In this document: one piece after another, positions 9,037 to 18,342 of the stretch
Layout: every line of letters starts with the position of its first letter
Position numbering within the stretch: the stretch's first letter is position 1
The notes under the pieces: model-generated
Database searches by the model: none
What the model was told of the DNA's origin: nothing
The model's input: the letters and a program-made list of their open reading frames with translations, nothing else
Program-made: the position numbers and the translations under genes
NCBI GenBank assembly: GCA_963738445.1
Contig: CAVTWS010000015.1
Coordinates: 186,001 to 250,000, forward strand
Source of the DNA: CAVTWS01 sp963738445
GTDB lineage: Bacteria > Actinomycetota > Acidimicrobiia > Acidimicrobiales > SHLQ01
Direction: 5' to 3'
DNA length: 64,000 nt

Positions 9037-9888
9037 ATGATCTCCACGGGTTTCAAGCTCTTCTTCGCAACGTGTTTGGCGGCGCTGGCCGCGGCCATCG
9101 CCTATGGCTATTCGACCGGTGGTGCCGGCCTCGGTCCGGTGACGGCCGGGTTCAAAGGTGCGGTGGGAGAACACGTCGGCTATGTCGCGCTGCTCGTCCT
9201 CGGGTTCGTGCTCGCCGGACTGGCCGGGATGTCGGTCGCGTACCGGGATGCCGATGCCGAAGCCGCTGCCTCCCTTCTCGGGGCCGACCTCGCCCCGGTC
9301 GGCCAGGCGCCGGTGCCGGCCAGCATGTGGCCCATCCTCACTGCGTTCGGGGCGGGCGCCATCGCCATCGGACTGGTGCTGAGCCCGGCGATCTTCGTGG
9401 CCGGACTCGTCCTGGTCGCGGTGAGCGCGGTCGAGTGGGTGATCTCCGCCTGGGCGGATCGGGCGACCGGCGATGCCGGCGCGAACCGCACGCTGCGCAT
9501 GGACCTGATGCGGGGATACGAGGTGCCGGCGCTCGCCGTGATCGGTTTCGGGGTGGTCGTGCTGGCCGTGTCCCGGGTGCTGCTCGCCGTGTCGAAGGTC
9601 GGATCCACCCTGGTGGCCATGGTGCTCGCCCTGGTGATCTTCGGCGGGGCCATCCTCTTGGCGCTCCGCCCCAAGGTCTCCCGGAACCTGGCCGCCGCCA
9701 TCGTGCTCCTCGGCGGCACGGGGCTCCTCGCCGCCGGCATCGTGTCGGCCGTGAACGGCGAGCGTGAGTTCGAGCATCACGAGGTAGAAGGAGAAGAGGG
9801 AGAGGAAGCGGTGACGGAAGCGCCGGCGACCGATGGCGCGACCCCCTCCGAGGCACCCGCCGCCGAGGACCAAGGAGCCGAGGGCTGA
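9037..9888 (+). CDS. Membrane protein of the oxidase locus, unknown function
   Basis: I do not recognise this 283-residue protein. It has an N-terminal hydrophobic segment (FFATCLAALAAAIAYGY), further helices around residues 45-65, 105-135, 165-185 and 190-235, and an acidic, proline- and alanine-rich tail with a Glu-rich stretch. It sits seven bases after the COX3-like gene and ends one base before the coxB start, so it belongs to the oxidase operon. It has no CxxCH, CuA or heme motif. It may be an accessory subunit or an assembly factor working with the two degenerate COX-like proteins; that is inference from position. Confidence 0.75.
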   Translation: MISTGFKLFFATCLAALAAAIAYGYSTGGAGLGPVTAGFKGAVGEHVGYVALLVLGFVLAGLAGMSVAYRDADAEAAASLLGADLAPVGQAPVPASMWPILTAFGAGAIAIGLVLSPAIFVAGLVLVAVSAVEWVISAWADRATGDAGANRTLRMDLMRGYEVPALAVIGFGVVVLAVSRVLLAVSKVGSTLVAMVLALVIFGGAILLALRPKVSRNLAAAIVLLGGTGLLAAGIVSAVNGEREFEHHEVEGEEGEEAVTEAPATDGATPSEAPAAEDQGAEG

Positions 9889-9889
9889 C

Positions 9890-11179
9890 ATGGCTGATCT
9901 CACGAGCACCCGTACCGCCCGCTGGCGCCGGATCGGCGCGTTGGTCGCCCCGATCGGGCTCCTGTTGGCCGGCTGCGCGAACGATGCCGAGCTCGACAGC
10001 CTCGAGCCCCGGGGCGACAACGCCCAGGCGATCGACAAGCTGAGCGGACCGATCTTCATCATCGCCGGCGTCGTCTTGGCTTTGGTTGCCGGGGCGACGC
10101 TTTACATGGCGTACCGGTTCCGGGCCGGCAAGCACCCAGACGACGAATGGCCCGAGCAGAACGAGGGCAACACCAAGCTCGAGATCCTCTGGACAATGAT
10201 CCCGACTGTGCTGCTCGCCGGCATCGGCGTCTTCAGCCTCATCGCCCTCGTCGACCTGAACGACTCCGATGCCAACGCCTTCGAGGTCGAAGTCGACGGA
10301 GAGACCGTCGACTGGGAGCCCACGGTCGTGGTCGTGGGTCAGCAGTGGTGGTGGGAGTTCCGCTACTACTTCGACGGCATCGACATCACCGACATCGACC
10401 ACGCCAACGACCTCCCGCCGGCCGACATCGTGACCGCCACGCAGATGATCATCCCGGCCGGCCAGGAGATCGAGCTCCACGTCACCTCCCGTGACGTGAT
10501 CCACAGCTTCTGGATCCCGCCGCTGAACGGCAAACGTGACGCCGTGCCCGGGCGCTTCTCACCCTGGGAGGTCTCGGCCGACGCGCCGGGCACCTACTTC
10601 GGTACGTGCACCGAGTTCTGCGGCTTGTCGCACTCGCGCATGCAGATGCAGGTCATCGCCGTCACCGACACCCAGTTCCAGGAGTGGGTGACCGAGCAGA
10701 TGAGCCCGTACCGCCCCGAGAGCGTCGCGGCCCAGGAGTACCTGGCCGCAGTCGCCGCCGGCGATACCGAGGCGGTCGCCCCGACCGCCACCGCCGAGGA
10801 ACGGGGCATGGCTGCGTTCCGCGTCCGCTGTTCGAGCTGCCACCTGCTCGAAGGCGTCAACGACGACCTGTACGACCCGGCTGCGGTCGCCGAGGCGTTG
10901 GTGTCCCAAGCGGCGCCGAACCTCACCCACTTCGCCAGCCGCACGCGATTCGCCGGAGGCACGCAGCTCCTCTACAACGAGGACGGTACTCTCGACGTGA
11001 ACAGCCTCGAAGCGTGGCTGCGCAATCCCTCGGCCGTGAAGGACATGGCGCCCGATCAGGGCCGGGGCATGCCGAACCTGGGCCTCTCCGAAGCCGAGAT
11101 CGACGATCTGGTGGCGTTCTTGTCCACCACCGGCGCACCGCCCGATCCCGCCAACTTCGAGCAGGCCCATGTCGACTGA
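9890..11179 (+). CDS. ctaC: Cytochrome c oxidase subunit II with fused cytochrome c (caa3 type)
   Basis: Subunit II accepts electrons at its CuA centre and passes them to heme a in subunit I. The 429-residue protein has a lipoprotein signal ending LLLAGC, two membrane helices (about 45-70 and 95-120), and a CuA cupredoxin domain with the ligands His in RDVIHSFWIP and the cluster CTEFCGLSHSRMQM. After it comes a cytochrome c domain with heme-binding CSSCH and a probable axial Met in GRGMPNLG. This fusion defines a caa3-type oxidase, which can take electrons from a covalently linked cytochrome c. The start codon follows the previous stop by one base. Confidence 0.95.
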   Translation: MADLTSTRTARWRRIGALVAPIGLLLAGCANDAELDSLEPRGDNAQAIDKLSGPIFIIAGVVLALVAGATLYMAYRFRAGKHPDDEWPEQNEGNTKLEILWTMIPTVLLAGIGVFSLIALVDLNDSDANAFEVEVDGETVDWEPTVVVVGQQWWWEFRYYFDGIDITDIDHANDLPPADIVTATQMIIPAGQEIELHVTSRDVIHSFWIPPLNGKRDAVPGRFSPWEVSADAPGTYFGTCTEFCGLSHSRMQMQVIAVTDTQFQEWVTEQMSPYRPESVAAQEYLAAVAAGDTEAVAPTATAEERGMAAFRVRCSSCHLLEGVNDDLYDPAAVAEALVSQAAPNLTHFASRTRFAGGTQLLYNEDGTLDVNSLEAWLRNPSAVKDMAPDQGRGMPNLGLSEAEIDDLVAFLSTTGAPPDPANFEQAHVD

Positions 11180-11248
11180 TCCCAGGTCTACTGATCCAAC
11201 GAAACCGGCCCCATCCGTGATCCCGACCCGTCTGCGGGGAGCAAAGCG

Positions 11249-13299
11249 ATGACGATCACCGAAGAACCTCCCAAGGAACTCCTGCCCGCCGGCGGAGCCG
11301 GCGCGGTCGCCGTGGTGGAGCGTCCTCTCGGCGGCTTCACCCGGCCCCGTTCACACGGGGGCTGGACCAGCTGGCTGACCACGGTCGACCACAAGAAGAT
11401 CGGCATCATGTACGGCGGCGCCGCGCTGGTGTTCTTCATCATCGGTGGCATCGAGGCGCTGCTCATCCGGCTGCAGCTCGCCGTGCCCAACGGCGAGGTG
11501 CTCGGAGCCTCGGCCTACAACCAGGTCTTCACCATGCACGGCGTCACCATGATCTTCATGGCCGCCATGCCGCTGGCCGCGGCCTTCGCCAACTACCTGA
11601 TCCCGCTCCAGATCGGCGCACGGGATGTCGCCTTCCCGCGACTCAACGCGCTGAGCTTCTGGATCTTCATCTTCGGTGCCCTCTTCGTGAACACCGCCTG
11701 GTTCGTCGACGGCGCACCGGACTGCGGGTGGTTCTGCTACGCCCCGAACAACGGCGTCACGTTCTCGCCGTCGCACGGTGTCGACTTCTATGCCGTCGGC
11801 CTCCAGATCGTCGGCATCGCATCACTCGTCAGCGCGGTGAACCTGATCGCCACCGTGCTCAACATGCGGGCACCGGGCATGAGCCTGTTCCGCATGCCGG
11901 TCCTGACCTGGATGCTCCTGGTGGTGCAGTTCCTGCTGCTGTTTGCCATGCCAGTCATCGCGGTCGCCTTGTTCCTGCTCACCTTCGACCGGCTCTTCGA
12001 CGCCAACTTCTTCAACGTCGAAGCGGGCGGTGATCCGTTGCTGTGGCAGCACCTGTTCTGGATCTTCGGCCACCCGGAGGTCTACATCCTCGTGCTGCCG
12101 TCGTTCGGCATCGTGTCGGAGGTCATCCCGACCTTCAGCCGCAAGCCCATCTTCGGCTACAGCTTCATGGTGTTCTCGGGCATCGCCATCGGCTTCATGG
12201 GATGGGGTGTGTGGGCCCACCACATGTTCGTGTCGGGTATCGGGCCCATCTCGGTGGCGGCGTTCTCGCTGTCGACGATGTTCATCGCCGTGCCGACCGG
12301 GGTGAAGATCCTCAACTGGCTCGCCACCATGTGGGGTGGGCGGCTGCGGTTCGAGGCCCCGATGTTGTTCGCCATCGGAGTGATGTCGATGTTCACGATC
12401 GGCGGCCTGTCGGGTGTCACCCACTCGCTGGCCCCGGCGGACACCCAGCAGACCGACACCTACTACATCGTCGCCCACTTCCACTACGTGATCTTCGGCG
12501 GCATCATCTTCGGTCTCTTCTCCGGCCTGTACTTCTATTGGCCGAAGGTCTTCGGTTACAAGCTCTCGGACCGCCTCGGCAAAGTCAACTTCTGGATCAT
12601 GTTGATCGGCTTCAACCTGACCTTCGGGCCCATGCACATCCTCGGCCTGCAGGGCATGTCCCGGCGCTACGACACCTACGCCGAAGGCTTCGGCTTCGAG
12701 TTCTGGAACATGGTGGCCAGCATCGGTTCGTTCGTGCTCGGTTCAGCATCCTGGTGTTCCTGGTCAACGTGATCCGCAGCACCCGGGGCCGGCACCTCCA
12801 GCCGCCGGTCGGGCCCGATCCGTGGGACGCCCGCAGCCTCGAGTGGTCGATCCCGAGCCCCGCGCCGGAGCACAACTTCGACACCATCCCCACCATCGTC
12901 AGCCAGGACGACTGGTGGCATCGCAAGTACGGCCATGACGAGAACGGCAAGGTTGTCCGGCTCGCCTACCCCGAAGACATCGCTCAGAAGGGCGACGCGG
13001 TCGGGGTTCACCTGCCGGCGCCGTCGTACTGGCCGATCGTGCTGGCGGCCGGGTTGCCGGTCATCGGGTTCGGCCTCATCTTCAACCTGTGGCTGTGCAT
13101 CGTGGGCGGCCTGATCGTGGTCGGCGCCATCTTCGGCTGGGCCATGGAGCCGGTCGACGATCCCAACGCCGGTGGCCACGGCCACGACGATCACGGGCCC
13201 GACGATCACGGCCCTGCCGGTGACACCGGCCAGCTGCCCGCCGGCGATGAACCGCTGGCGGCCGTCGGTGCCGGCGCCGACGACGAGGGAGCGCACTGA
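11249..13299 (+). CDS. ctaD: Cytochrome c oxidase subunit I, interrupted by a -1 frameshift
   Basis: This is the catalytic subunit with heme a and the heme a3-CuB centre. All ligands are present: His97 (heme a), His275 and Tyr279 of GHPEVY, His324-His325, and His410 and His412. The frame from 11249 closes early at 12772, but from about 12741 the next frame continues with the expected helix XII (FSILVFLVNVI) and a C-terminal domain of some 180 residues to a stop at 13297-13299. One base appears to be missing in the CTCGGTTCAGC region. Restored, the protein would have about 683 residues with two extra C-terminal helices and a His/Asp-rich tail. The stop overlaps the subunit III start. Confidence 0.9.
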
Positions 13300-13952
13300 T
13301 GTCCGCAGCGACCACCACCACGCCCGCGTCGGCTTCCGCCCCCGCAACGGCCGAGGGGACCCCGTACGCTCCCGTCGATCTGGCTCACGCCACGAACACG
13401 GGCATGTCGAACACCAAGCTGGCCATGTGGCTGTTCCTGGGTTCGGAGTGCCTGCTCTTCGGCGGCTTGATCTCGACCTACCTGCTGTACCGGCACGAGA
13501 CCAACGGCGGCCCGGAACCGGGCACCGACCTGTTCGACATCCCGTTCACCTCCGTCAGCTCGTTCGTGCTGCTCATGTCGTCGCTCACCATGGTGCTGGC
13601 CCTGTCGGCCATTCAGCGGGGCGACATCCGGAGCAACCGGATCTGGTTGGGCACGACCGCCCTGCTGGGCGCGGTGTTCCTCTCCGGGCAGGTGTACGAG
13701 TTCACCGCCTTCTACCGAGAGGGCCTGGGCTACACCACGAGCCCGTTCAGCTCGGCGTTCTTCACCTTGACCGGCTTCCACGGCGTGCACGTCTCTCTCG
13801 GCGTGATCATGCTGCTGTCGCTGCTGGTGGTGTCGTTCCGGGGCGAACTGACCCCGAAGCGGGCCGAGACCGTGGAGATCATCGGTCTGTACTGGCACTT
13901 CGTGGACATCGTCTGGGTGTTCATCTTCACCGTCGTCTACCTCACCGCCTAG
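13299..13952 (+). CDS. ctaE: Cytochrome c oxidase subunit III
   Basis: The 217-residue protein is a five-helix subunit III of the actinobacterial type. It carries the conserved Glu in LGSECLLFGG and the His residues of TGFHGVHVSLG and YWHFVDIVWVFIF. Subunit III stabilises subunit I and supports proton uptake in known oxidases. It starts at the ATG that overlaps the ctaD stop codon. The N-terminal 30 residues are Ala/Thr-rich and probably disordered. Confidence 0.95.
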   Translation: MSAATTTTPASASAPATAEGTPYAPVDLAHATNTGMSNTKLAMWLFLGSECLLFGGLISTYLLYRHETNGGPEPGTDLFDIPFTSVSSFVLLMSSLTMVLALSAIQRGDIRSNRIWLGTTALLGAVFLSGQVYEFTAFYREGLGYTTSPFSSAFFTLTGFHGVHVSLGVIMLLSLLVVSFRGELTPKRAETVEIIGLYWHFVDIVWVFIFTVVYLTA

Positions 13953-13979
13953 CCGGCCTGAGCTGCTGGAGCCACCGTC

Positions 13980-14306
13980 ATGAGCGAAGCAACCGTCCCG
14001 GCGCACGACGTCGTCCACGAGCACCACGGCCCGACCGACCGGGAGTACGTGAAGATCGCGGCGATCCTGGCGGCGCTGACGGCGATCGAGGTCGCGACCT
14101 ACTTCGTCGATGTCGGCGAAGCCCTCGTGCCCATCCTGATGGTGCTGATGGTCATCAAGTTCTTCATGGTGGCGGCGTGGTTCATGCACCTGAAGTACGA
14201 CAGCAGCTTGTTCACGAAGATCTTCGTGACCGGTTTGGTTCTGGCGTCCGGCGTCTACATCGCCGCGCTCAGCGCCTTCAAGTGGTGGGACGCCTTCGAC
14301 TTCTGA
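13980..14306 (+). CDS. Cytochrome c oxidase subunit IV family protein
   Basis: This 108-residue protein has three predicted membrane helices and matches the prokaryotic cytochrome c oxidase subunit IV family, with the helix containing MVLMVIKFFMVAAWFMHLKY. It is the last structural subunit of the locus and follows subunit III by 27 bases. The family is non-catalytic and is thought to support assembly or stability. Confidence 0.88.
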   Translation: MSEATVPAHDVVHEHHGPTDREYVKIAAILAALTAIEVATYFVDVGEALVPILMVLMVIKFFMVAAWFMHLKYDSSLFTKIFVTGLVLASGVYIAALSAFKWWDAFDF

Positions 14307-14316
14307 TGATGAGGCC

Positions 14317-15177
14317 ATGATGCTCGCTCTCGAGCCGTGGCGATTCCAGGCCCACCCCGAGGTGTGGGGCCTGATCCTCGCCATCGTCGCGCTCGGCGGA
14401 TACGCCGTTCGGGTGATCGGGCCCAAGGTGGTACCGGCCGGCGAACCGGTCGTCACGCCCCGGCAGATGCGGGCCTTCATCGCGGCTGTCGGCCTGCTGT
14501 GGCTGGCTGCGGACTGGCCGCTCCACGATATCGCCGAGCAGTACCTGTACTCGGTGCACATGGTCCAGCACATGTTGATCGTGTTCGTGGTGCCGCCACT
14601 TTTCATGATGGCCATGCCCGAATGGCTGGCCCGCCTGATCTTCCTCGACGGGGGCACCGCCTCGAAGGTGCTCCGTTTCCTGACTCGGCCGCTTCTCGTC
14701 GGTGTCGTGTTCAACAGCCTTCAGGCGTTGACCCACTGGGAAGCGGTGGTCAACCGGTCGACCGAATCCGGGGTGTTCCACTACTCGATGCACCTGCTGC
14801 TGTTCAGCACGGCCCTGTTGGCCTGGAGCCTGATCGTGTCGCCCCTGGAGGAGTTACGACTACCGCTTCCGGGCCAGATGTTGTTCCTCTTCTCGATGTC
14901 GATCATCCCGACTGTCCCGGCCGGGTGGCTCACGTTCGCCGACAAGGCGGTGTACTCGGCCTACGACCAGCCGGTGCGGCTGTGGGGCATCACCGTGGCC
15001 AGCGATCAGCAGGCGGCCGGGCTGATCATGAAGGTGATCGGCGGCCTCTACCTGTGGGTGCTCATCACCATCTTGTGGGTCAAGTGGACGGCTCAACACC
15101 GCAACACCGACCAGCGCACGATCGTCCGCAGCACCCCGGAGCGTCAGCCCGCTCCATCCGGCGCCCGATCCGATTGA
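14317..15177 (+). CDS. ctaG: CtaG-type cytochrome c oxidase assembly protein
   Basis: The 286-residue polytopic protein matches the caa3_CtaG family, which is needed for assembly of caa3-type oxidases. Characteristic segments are WPLHDIAEQYLYSVHMVQHMLI, PPLFMMAMPEWL and YSMHLLLFSTALLAWSLIVSPLEE; the several His residues in the membrane segments are conserved and may handle copper. It is the last gene of the plus-strand oxidase run and is followed by a convergent inverted repeat and serS. The second ATG, one codon after the first, is equally possible as start. Confidence 0.9.
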   Translation: MMLALEPWRFQAHPEVWGLILAIVALGGYAVRVIGPKVVPAGEPVVTPRQMRAFIAAVGLLWLAADWPLHDIAEQYLYSVHMVQHMLIVFVVPPLFMMAMPEWLARLIFLDGGTASKVLRFLTRPLLVGVVFNSLQALTHWEAVVNRSTESGVFHYSMHLLLFSTALLAWSLIVSPLEELRLPLPGQMLFLFSMSIIPTVPAGWLTFADKAVYSAYDQPVRLWGITVASDQQAAGLIMKVIGGLYLWVLITILWVKWTAQHRNTDQRTIVRSTPERQPAPSGARSD

Positions 15178-15200
15178 CCTTCGGCGAACCCTCGCCCGGC

Positions 15201-15264
15201 GTACTGGGAGACACGGTGGTCGCGGCCACCACGTGAGAACGCCGACGGTTGTGTCTCCCAGTAC
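15201..15264. repeat. Perfect 14-bp inverted repeat between convergent genes
   Basis: GTACTGGGAGACAC at 15201-15214 is repeated as its exact complement at 15251-15264, with 36 bases between. The spacer itself contains a small hairpin (GGTGG/CCACC). It lies between the 3' ends of ctaG (plus) and serS (minus) and could act as a two-way terminator. The long loop is unusual for that role, so a remnant of a small mobile repeat is also possible. Confidence 0.6.
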
Positions 15265-15281
15265 GGGGGTGGGGGGTGTCG

Positions 15282-16529
15282 TCAGCGGGCGGGGATGTGG
15301 TCGAAGCCACAGAAGGGGCGCAGCACGTCGGGGACGATGAACGACCCGTCGGGCTGCTGGGCGTGTTCCATCAGGCACACCAGGGTGCGTCCGACCGCGC
15401 ACGCGGTGCCGTTGAGGGTGTGGACCAGCTCGCTACCCGCGTCTGTCTTGACCCGGGTCCTGAGGCGGCGGGCCGAGTAGTCGAGATAGTTCGAGCACGA
15501 GGTGAGCTCCCGATAGCGGCCTTCCGAAGGGAGCCAGACCTCGCAGTCGTACTTCTTGGCCGCCGGCGCGCCGAGATCTCCGGCGGCCACGATGATGACC
15601 CGGTACGGCAACCCCAGGCCACCGATGATTCGTTCCTGCACCGAGCGCAGGAGCTCGAGCTCGTCCCAGCTGCGATCGGGAGTCGTGTAGGAGAACATCT
15701 CGACCTTGTCGAACTGGTGCACGCGGAACATGCCGCGGGTGTCCTTGCCGTAGGTTCCCGCCTCGCGTCGGAAGCAGGTCGAGAACCCGGCATACCGGCG
15801 GGGAAGCGAGGCGGGGTCGAATCGATCCTCCCGGTGGAGTCCGGCCAGAGCCACTTCGGATGTGCCGATGAGGAACAGCCCGTCCTGTTCGAGCTCATAG
15901 ACCTGGTGGCGGTCGGTCGGGAAGAAACCGGCCTCCACCATGAGCTCCTCACGAACGAGTACCGGGGGCACGACCGGGGTGAAACCCTCGGCCACGAGTT
16001 GGCTCATGACCCATTGCACGAGGGCGAACTCGAGCAGGACGGCTTCGCCCAGGAGGTAGGAGAAGCGGCTGCCCGAATTGACCGACGCGCGCGCCGTCTC
16101 GACCCAACCCATCTTCTCGCCGTATTCGGCATGATCGAACGTAGGGGCGGGGCCGGTCTCCCCGACCACGGTGACGACCTCGTAGTCGTCCTCGCCGCCG
16201 GATGGGACCGACGCATGGGCGGGGTTCGGGATCGTGACGGCCAGAGCGTCGAGCTCGTCGGTGAGCGCGGCGAGCGACGACTCCAACTCGGAGAGCTGGC
16301 CCTTCAGTCGTCCGGCGGCCTCGATGCGGGCCGGACGCTCCTCGGCGGAGGATCGACCGATCTCCTTCGAGGCCTGGTTGGCTTCGGCGCGGAGCCCCTC
16401 GACCGTGGTCTGGCGGGCTCGACGGTCGGCGTCGAGGAGGGCAACCCGATCGACGAGGTCGGCGTCGGCCCCCTTACGGAGCACGCCCTGGCGGTAGTCG
16501 TCGTCGGCCAGTCGTCGCACGTCGATCAT
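15282..16529 (-). CDS. serS: Seryl-tRNA synthetase
   Basis: SerRS charges tRNA-Ser with serine and is a homodimeric class II synthetase. The 415-residue protein starts with the N-terminal coiled-coil arm (about 1-110, rich in Arg/Ala/Glu) that grips the long variable arm of tRNA-Ser. The catalytic domain carries motif 2 (FRREAGTYGKDTRGMFRVHQF) and motif 3 (near GTACAVGRTLVCLMEHAQ). The start is the ATG giving MIDVRRLADDDY, the usual SerRS N-terminus; the frame is open further upstream but overlaps pdxH. It is divergent from pdxH. Confidence 0.96.
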   Translation of the reverse strand: MIDVRRLADDDYRQGVLRKGADADLVDRVALLDADRRARQTTVEGLRAEANQASKEIGRSSAEERPARIEAAGRLKGQLSELESSLAALTDELDALAVTIPNPAHASVPSGGEDDYEVVTVVGETGPAPTFDHAEYGEKMGWVETARASVNSGSRFSYLLGEAVLLEFALVQWVMSQLVAEGFTPVVPPVLVREELMVEAGFFPTDRHQVYELEQDGLFLIGTSEVALAGLHREDRFDPASLPRRYAGFSTCFRREAGTYGKDTRGMFRVHQFDKVEMFSYTTPDRSWDELELLRSVQERIIGGLGLPYRVIIVAAGDLGAPAAKKYDCEVWLPSEGRYRELTSCSNYLDYSARRLRTRVKTDAGSELVHTLNGTACAVGRTLVCLMEHAQQPDGSFIVPDVLRPFCGFDHIPAR

Positions 16530-16613
16530 GGGGCCTGACGGTAGCGTGAGCGGCCCACGATGAGCGGTTCCCGGACTCCGGACAATCCCGCGAGATGCCC
16601 CATGGAGGCGGAC

Positions 16614-17252
16614 ATGGACGTCGTCCGTTTGCGAGACCACAACGCCGCCGCTGGGCTGGATGTGGCCGACCTCGATCCCGACCCGTTCACGCAGTTCCGC
16701 CGCTGGCACGAGGCCGTGCGGGCGAGCGGCCATCCCGAGCCCGATGCCATGGTGCTCGGCACGGTCGATGCGGAGGGGCGGCCCGGCGCCCGGGTGGTCC
16801 TGCTCCGTGAGCTCGACCACGGCTTCGTCTTCTACACGAACCACACCAGCGACAAGGCGGCGGCGCTGGACGCCACGGGCCGAGCCGCTCTGGTGTTCGC
16901 CTGGCAGGCGGTCCGCTGGCAGGTCCGCATCGAGGGCCAGGTCGAGCGGGTGGGCGATCGGCAGGCGGACACCTACTTCGCCGGTCGGCCCCGCGGGTCA
17001 CGGATCGGGGCCTGGGCCTCGGATCAAAGCCGCGTGCTCCCCGACCGCGCCGCGCTCGACCGCCTGGTCGATGACACCGAAGCCCGTTTCGCCGGTCGTG
17101 AGGTACCCCGCCCACCCCAATGGGGCGGCTACCGGGTCATCCCGGACCGGGTGGAGCTGTGGCAGGGGCGTCCCGATCGGCTCCATGATCGCCTTCGTTA
17201 CCGTCGCTCAGAGGGGTCGGCGTCCTGGGTGATCGAGCGGCTGGCCCCATAG
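16614..17252 (+). CDS. pdxH: Pyridoxine/pyridoxamine 5'-phosphate oxidase
   Basis: PdxH is an FMN enzyme that oxidises pyridoxine or pyridoxamine phosphate to pyridoxal phosphate. The 212-residue protein shows the FMN and substrate segments RVVLLRELDHGFVFYTNH, SDKAAALDATGRAALVF, GSRIGAWASDQS and the C-terminal signature ending WVIERLAP. The ATG at 16614 is chosen because GGAGG lies five bases before it; ATGs at 16560 and 16602 are possible. The last 116 bases overlap the convergent ccdA gene. Pyridoxal phosphate is needed, among others, by the HemL domain encoded in this window. Confidence 0.93.
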   Translation: MDVVRLRDHNAAAGLDVADLDPDPFTQFRRWHEAVRASGHPEPDAMVLGTVDAEGRPGARVVLLRELDHGFVFYTNHTSDKAAALDATGRAALVFAWQAVRWQVRIEGQVERVGDRQADTYFAGRPRGSRIGAWASDQSRVLPDRAALDRLVDDTEARFAGREVPRPPQWGGYRVIPDRVELWQGRPDRLHDRLRYRRSEGSASWVIERLAP

Positions 17253-18342
17253 TCCCCGCTGGCCGGCGTCGACCGAGACGTCGGACCACCAACCATCCCG
17301 CGAGGGTCAGGCCGACGAACTCCAGGGGCACTCCCCACCGCAGCGGATCGGTGAACCAGTGACCGATTCGCGGCGCGAGCCCGGCGACCATCCGGGCCGT
17401 GGGGAGGATGTACAGGTCGGCGCCGTTGAGCGACTCGGCGAGCAGCCACACGGCGACGGCGCCGGCGACGAGCTGGAGACGCGGGCGAGGGCGGAGCTGG
17501 AGTTGGGCGGCCCAGACGAGCAGCGCGCCGATTCCGAGCGCCAGGATGAGCCCCAGCCGTTCGGGTCCGACATCGCGGACCCAGGTCGACACCGTGGTGC
17601 GGAACTCCTCCAGACGGGTCTGCGCCGGGTTGTCGAAGGCTCCCGTCGGGTCGTCGAGGACCTGGATCTCCCACCATCCGTAGCTCACGACGTAGAGCCC
17701 GCCGACGATGAGCAGGACCCCCGAGACCCGGTTGACGTACGGCAGGACCCGGCGGAGGTTCCGGGCCACCGACGCCCGGGCGAGCGCCACGGCCATGGTC
17801 AGGAAGATGACGATGAGGCCCATGCCGGCCGAGTAGGCGAGGAACGACGCGATGCCCTCGGTCGTGCCGTCGGAGGTGAACGACGTGGCGACCTGGGAGA
17901 TGAACAGCGGAGCGGTGCAGCCGAAGGACACCACGGCGTAGGACACGCCGAACAGGAACATCGACGCCAGCTCCCGGCTGTCACCGCCCTTCTGGAGCCG
18001 GGGGATCGACAACTTGGGCTCGAACCCGGCCAGCATGGCGATGCCGAGCGGTACCAGCAGGGCCCCGATCACCAGGGTGACCCAGGGCAGGCGCTCCTCG
18101 ACGGCCCCGTTGGTGAGCAGGTTGCGGGTGATGACGCCGATGATCCCGAAGACGGAGACGAAACCGGCGGTGACGGTGGCGCCGACGACCAGGCCACGCA
18201 CCATGTTGCCGAACGGACCCCGGTCGCTGTCCTCCACCCCGACGAAGTAGGCCAGGTACGTCGGCAGCATGGCGAAGCCACACGGGTTGAAGGCGGCGAC
18301 CAGGCCGAGCGAGAACGGGTAGGCGAGGGCGACGTCGATCAT
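17137..18342 (-). CDS. ccdA: Cytochrome c biogenesis protein CcdA
   Basis: CcdA carries reducing power from cytoplasmic thioredoxin across the membrane to extracytoplasmic thioredoxins. The 401-residue protein has the six-helix CcdA/DsbD core, with its two redox cysteines in FNPCGFAMLP and SFGCTAPLF. About 150 extra residues follow, with two or three more hydrophobic helices and a hydrophilic tail. The tail reads through the 3' end of pdxH on the other strand for 116 bases and shows no conserved features. It overlaps the upstream thioredoxin-like gene by four bases. The pair should reduce apocytochrome cysteines, for example for the cytochrome c domain of CtaC. Confidence 0.92.
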   Translation of the reverse strand: MIDVALAYPFSLGLVAAFNPCGFAMLPTYLAYFVGVEDSDRGPFGNMVRGLVVGATVTAGFVSVFGIIGVITRNLLTNGAVEERLPWVTLVIGALLVPLGIAMLAGFEPKLSIPRLQKGGDSRELASMFLFGVSYAVVSFGCTAPLFISQVATSFTSDGTTEGIASFLAYSAGMGLIVIFLTMAVALARASVARNLRRVLPYVNRVSGVLLIVGGLYVVSYGWWEIQVLDDPTGAFDNPAQTRLEEFRTTVSTWVRDVGPERLGLILALGIGALLVWAAQLQLRPRPRLQLVAGAVAVWLLAESLNGADLYILPTARMVAGLAPRIGHWFTDPLRWGVPLEFVGLTLAGWLVVRRLGRRRPAGTMGPAARSPRTPTPLSDGNEGDHGADRDAPATAPPGPG

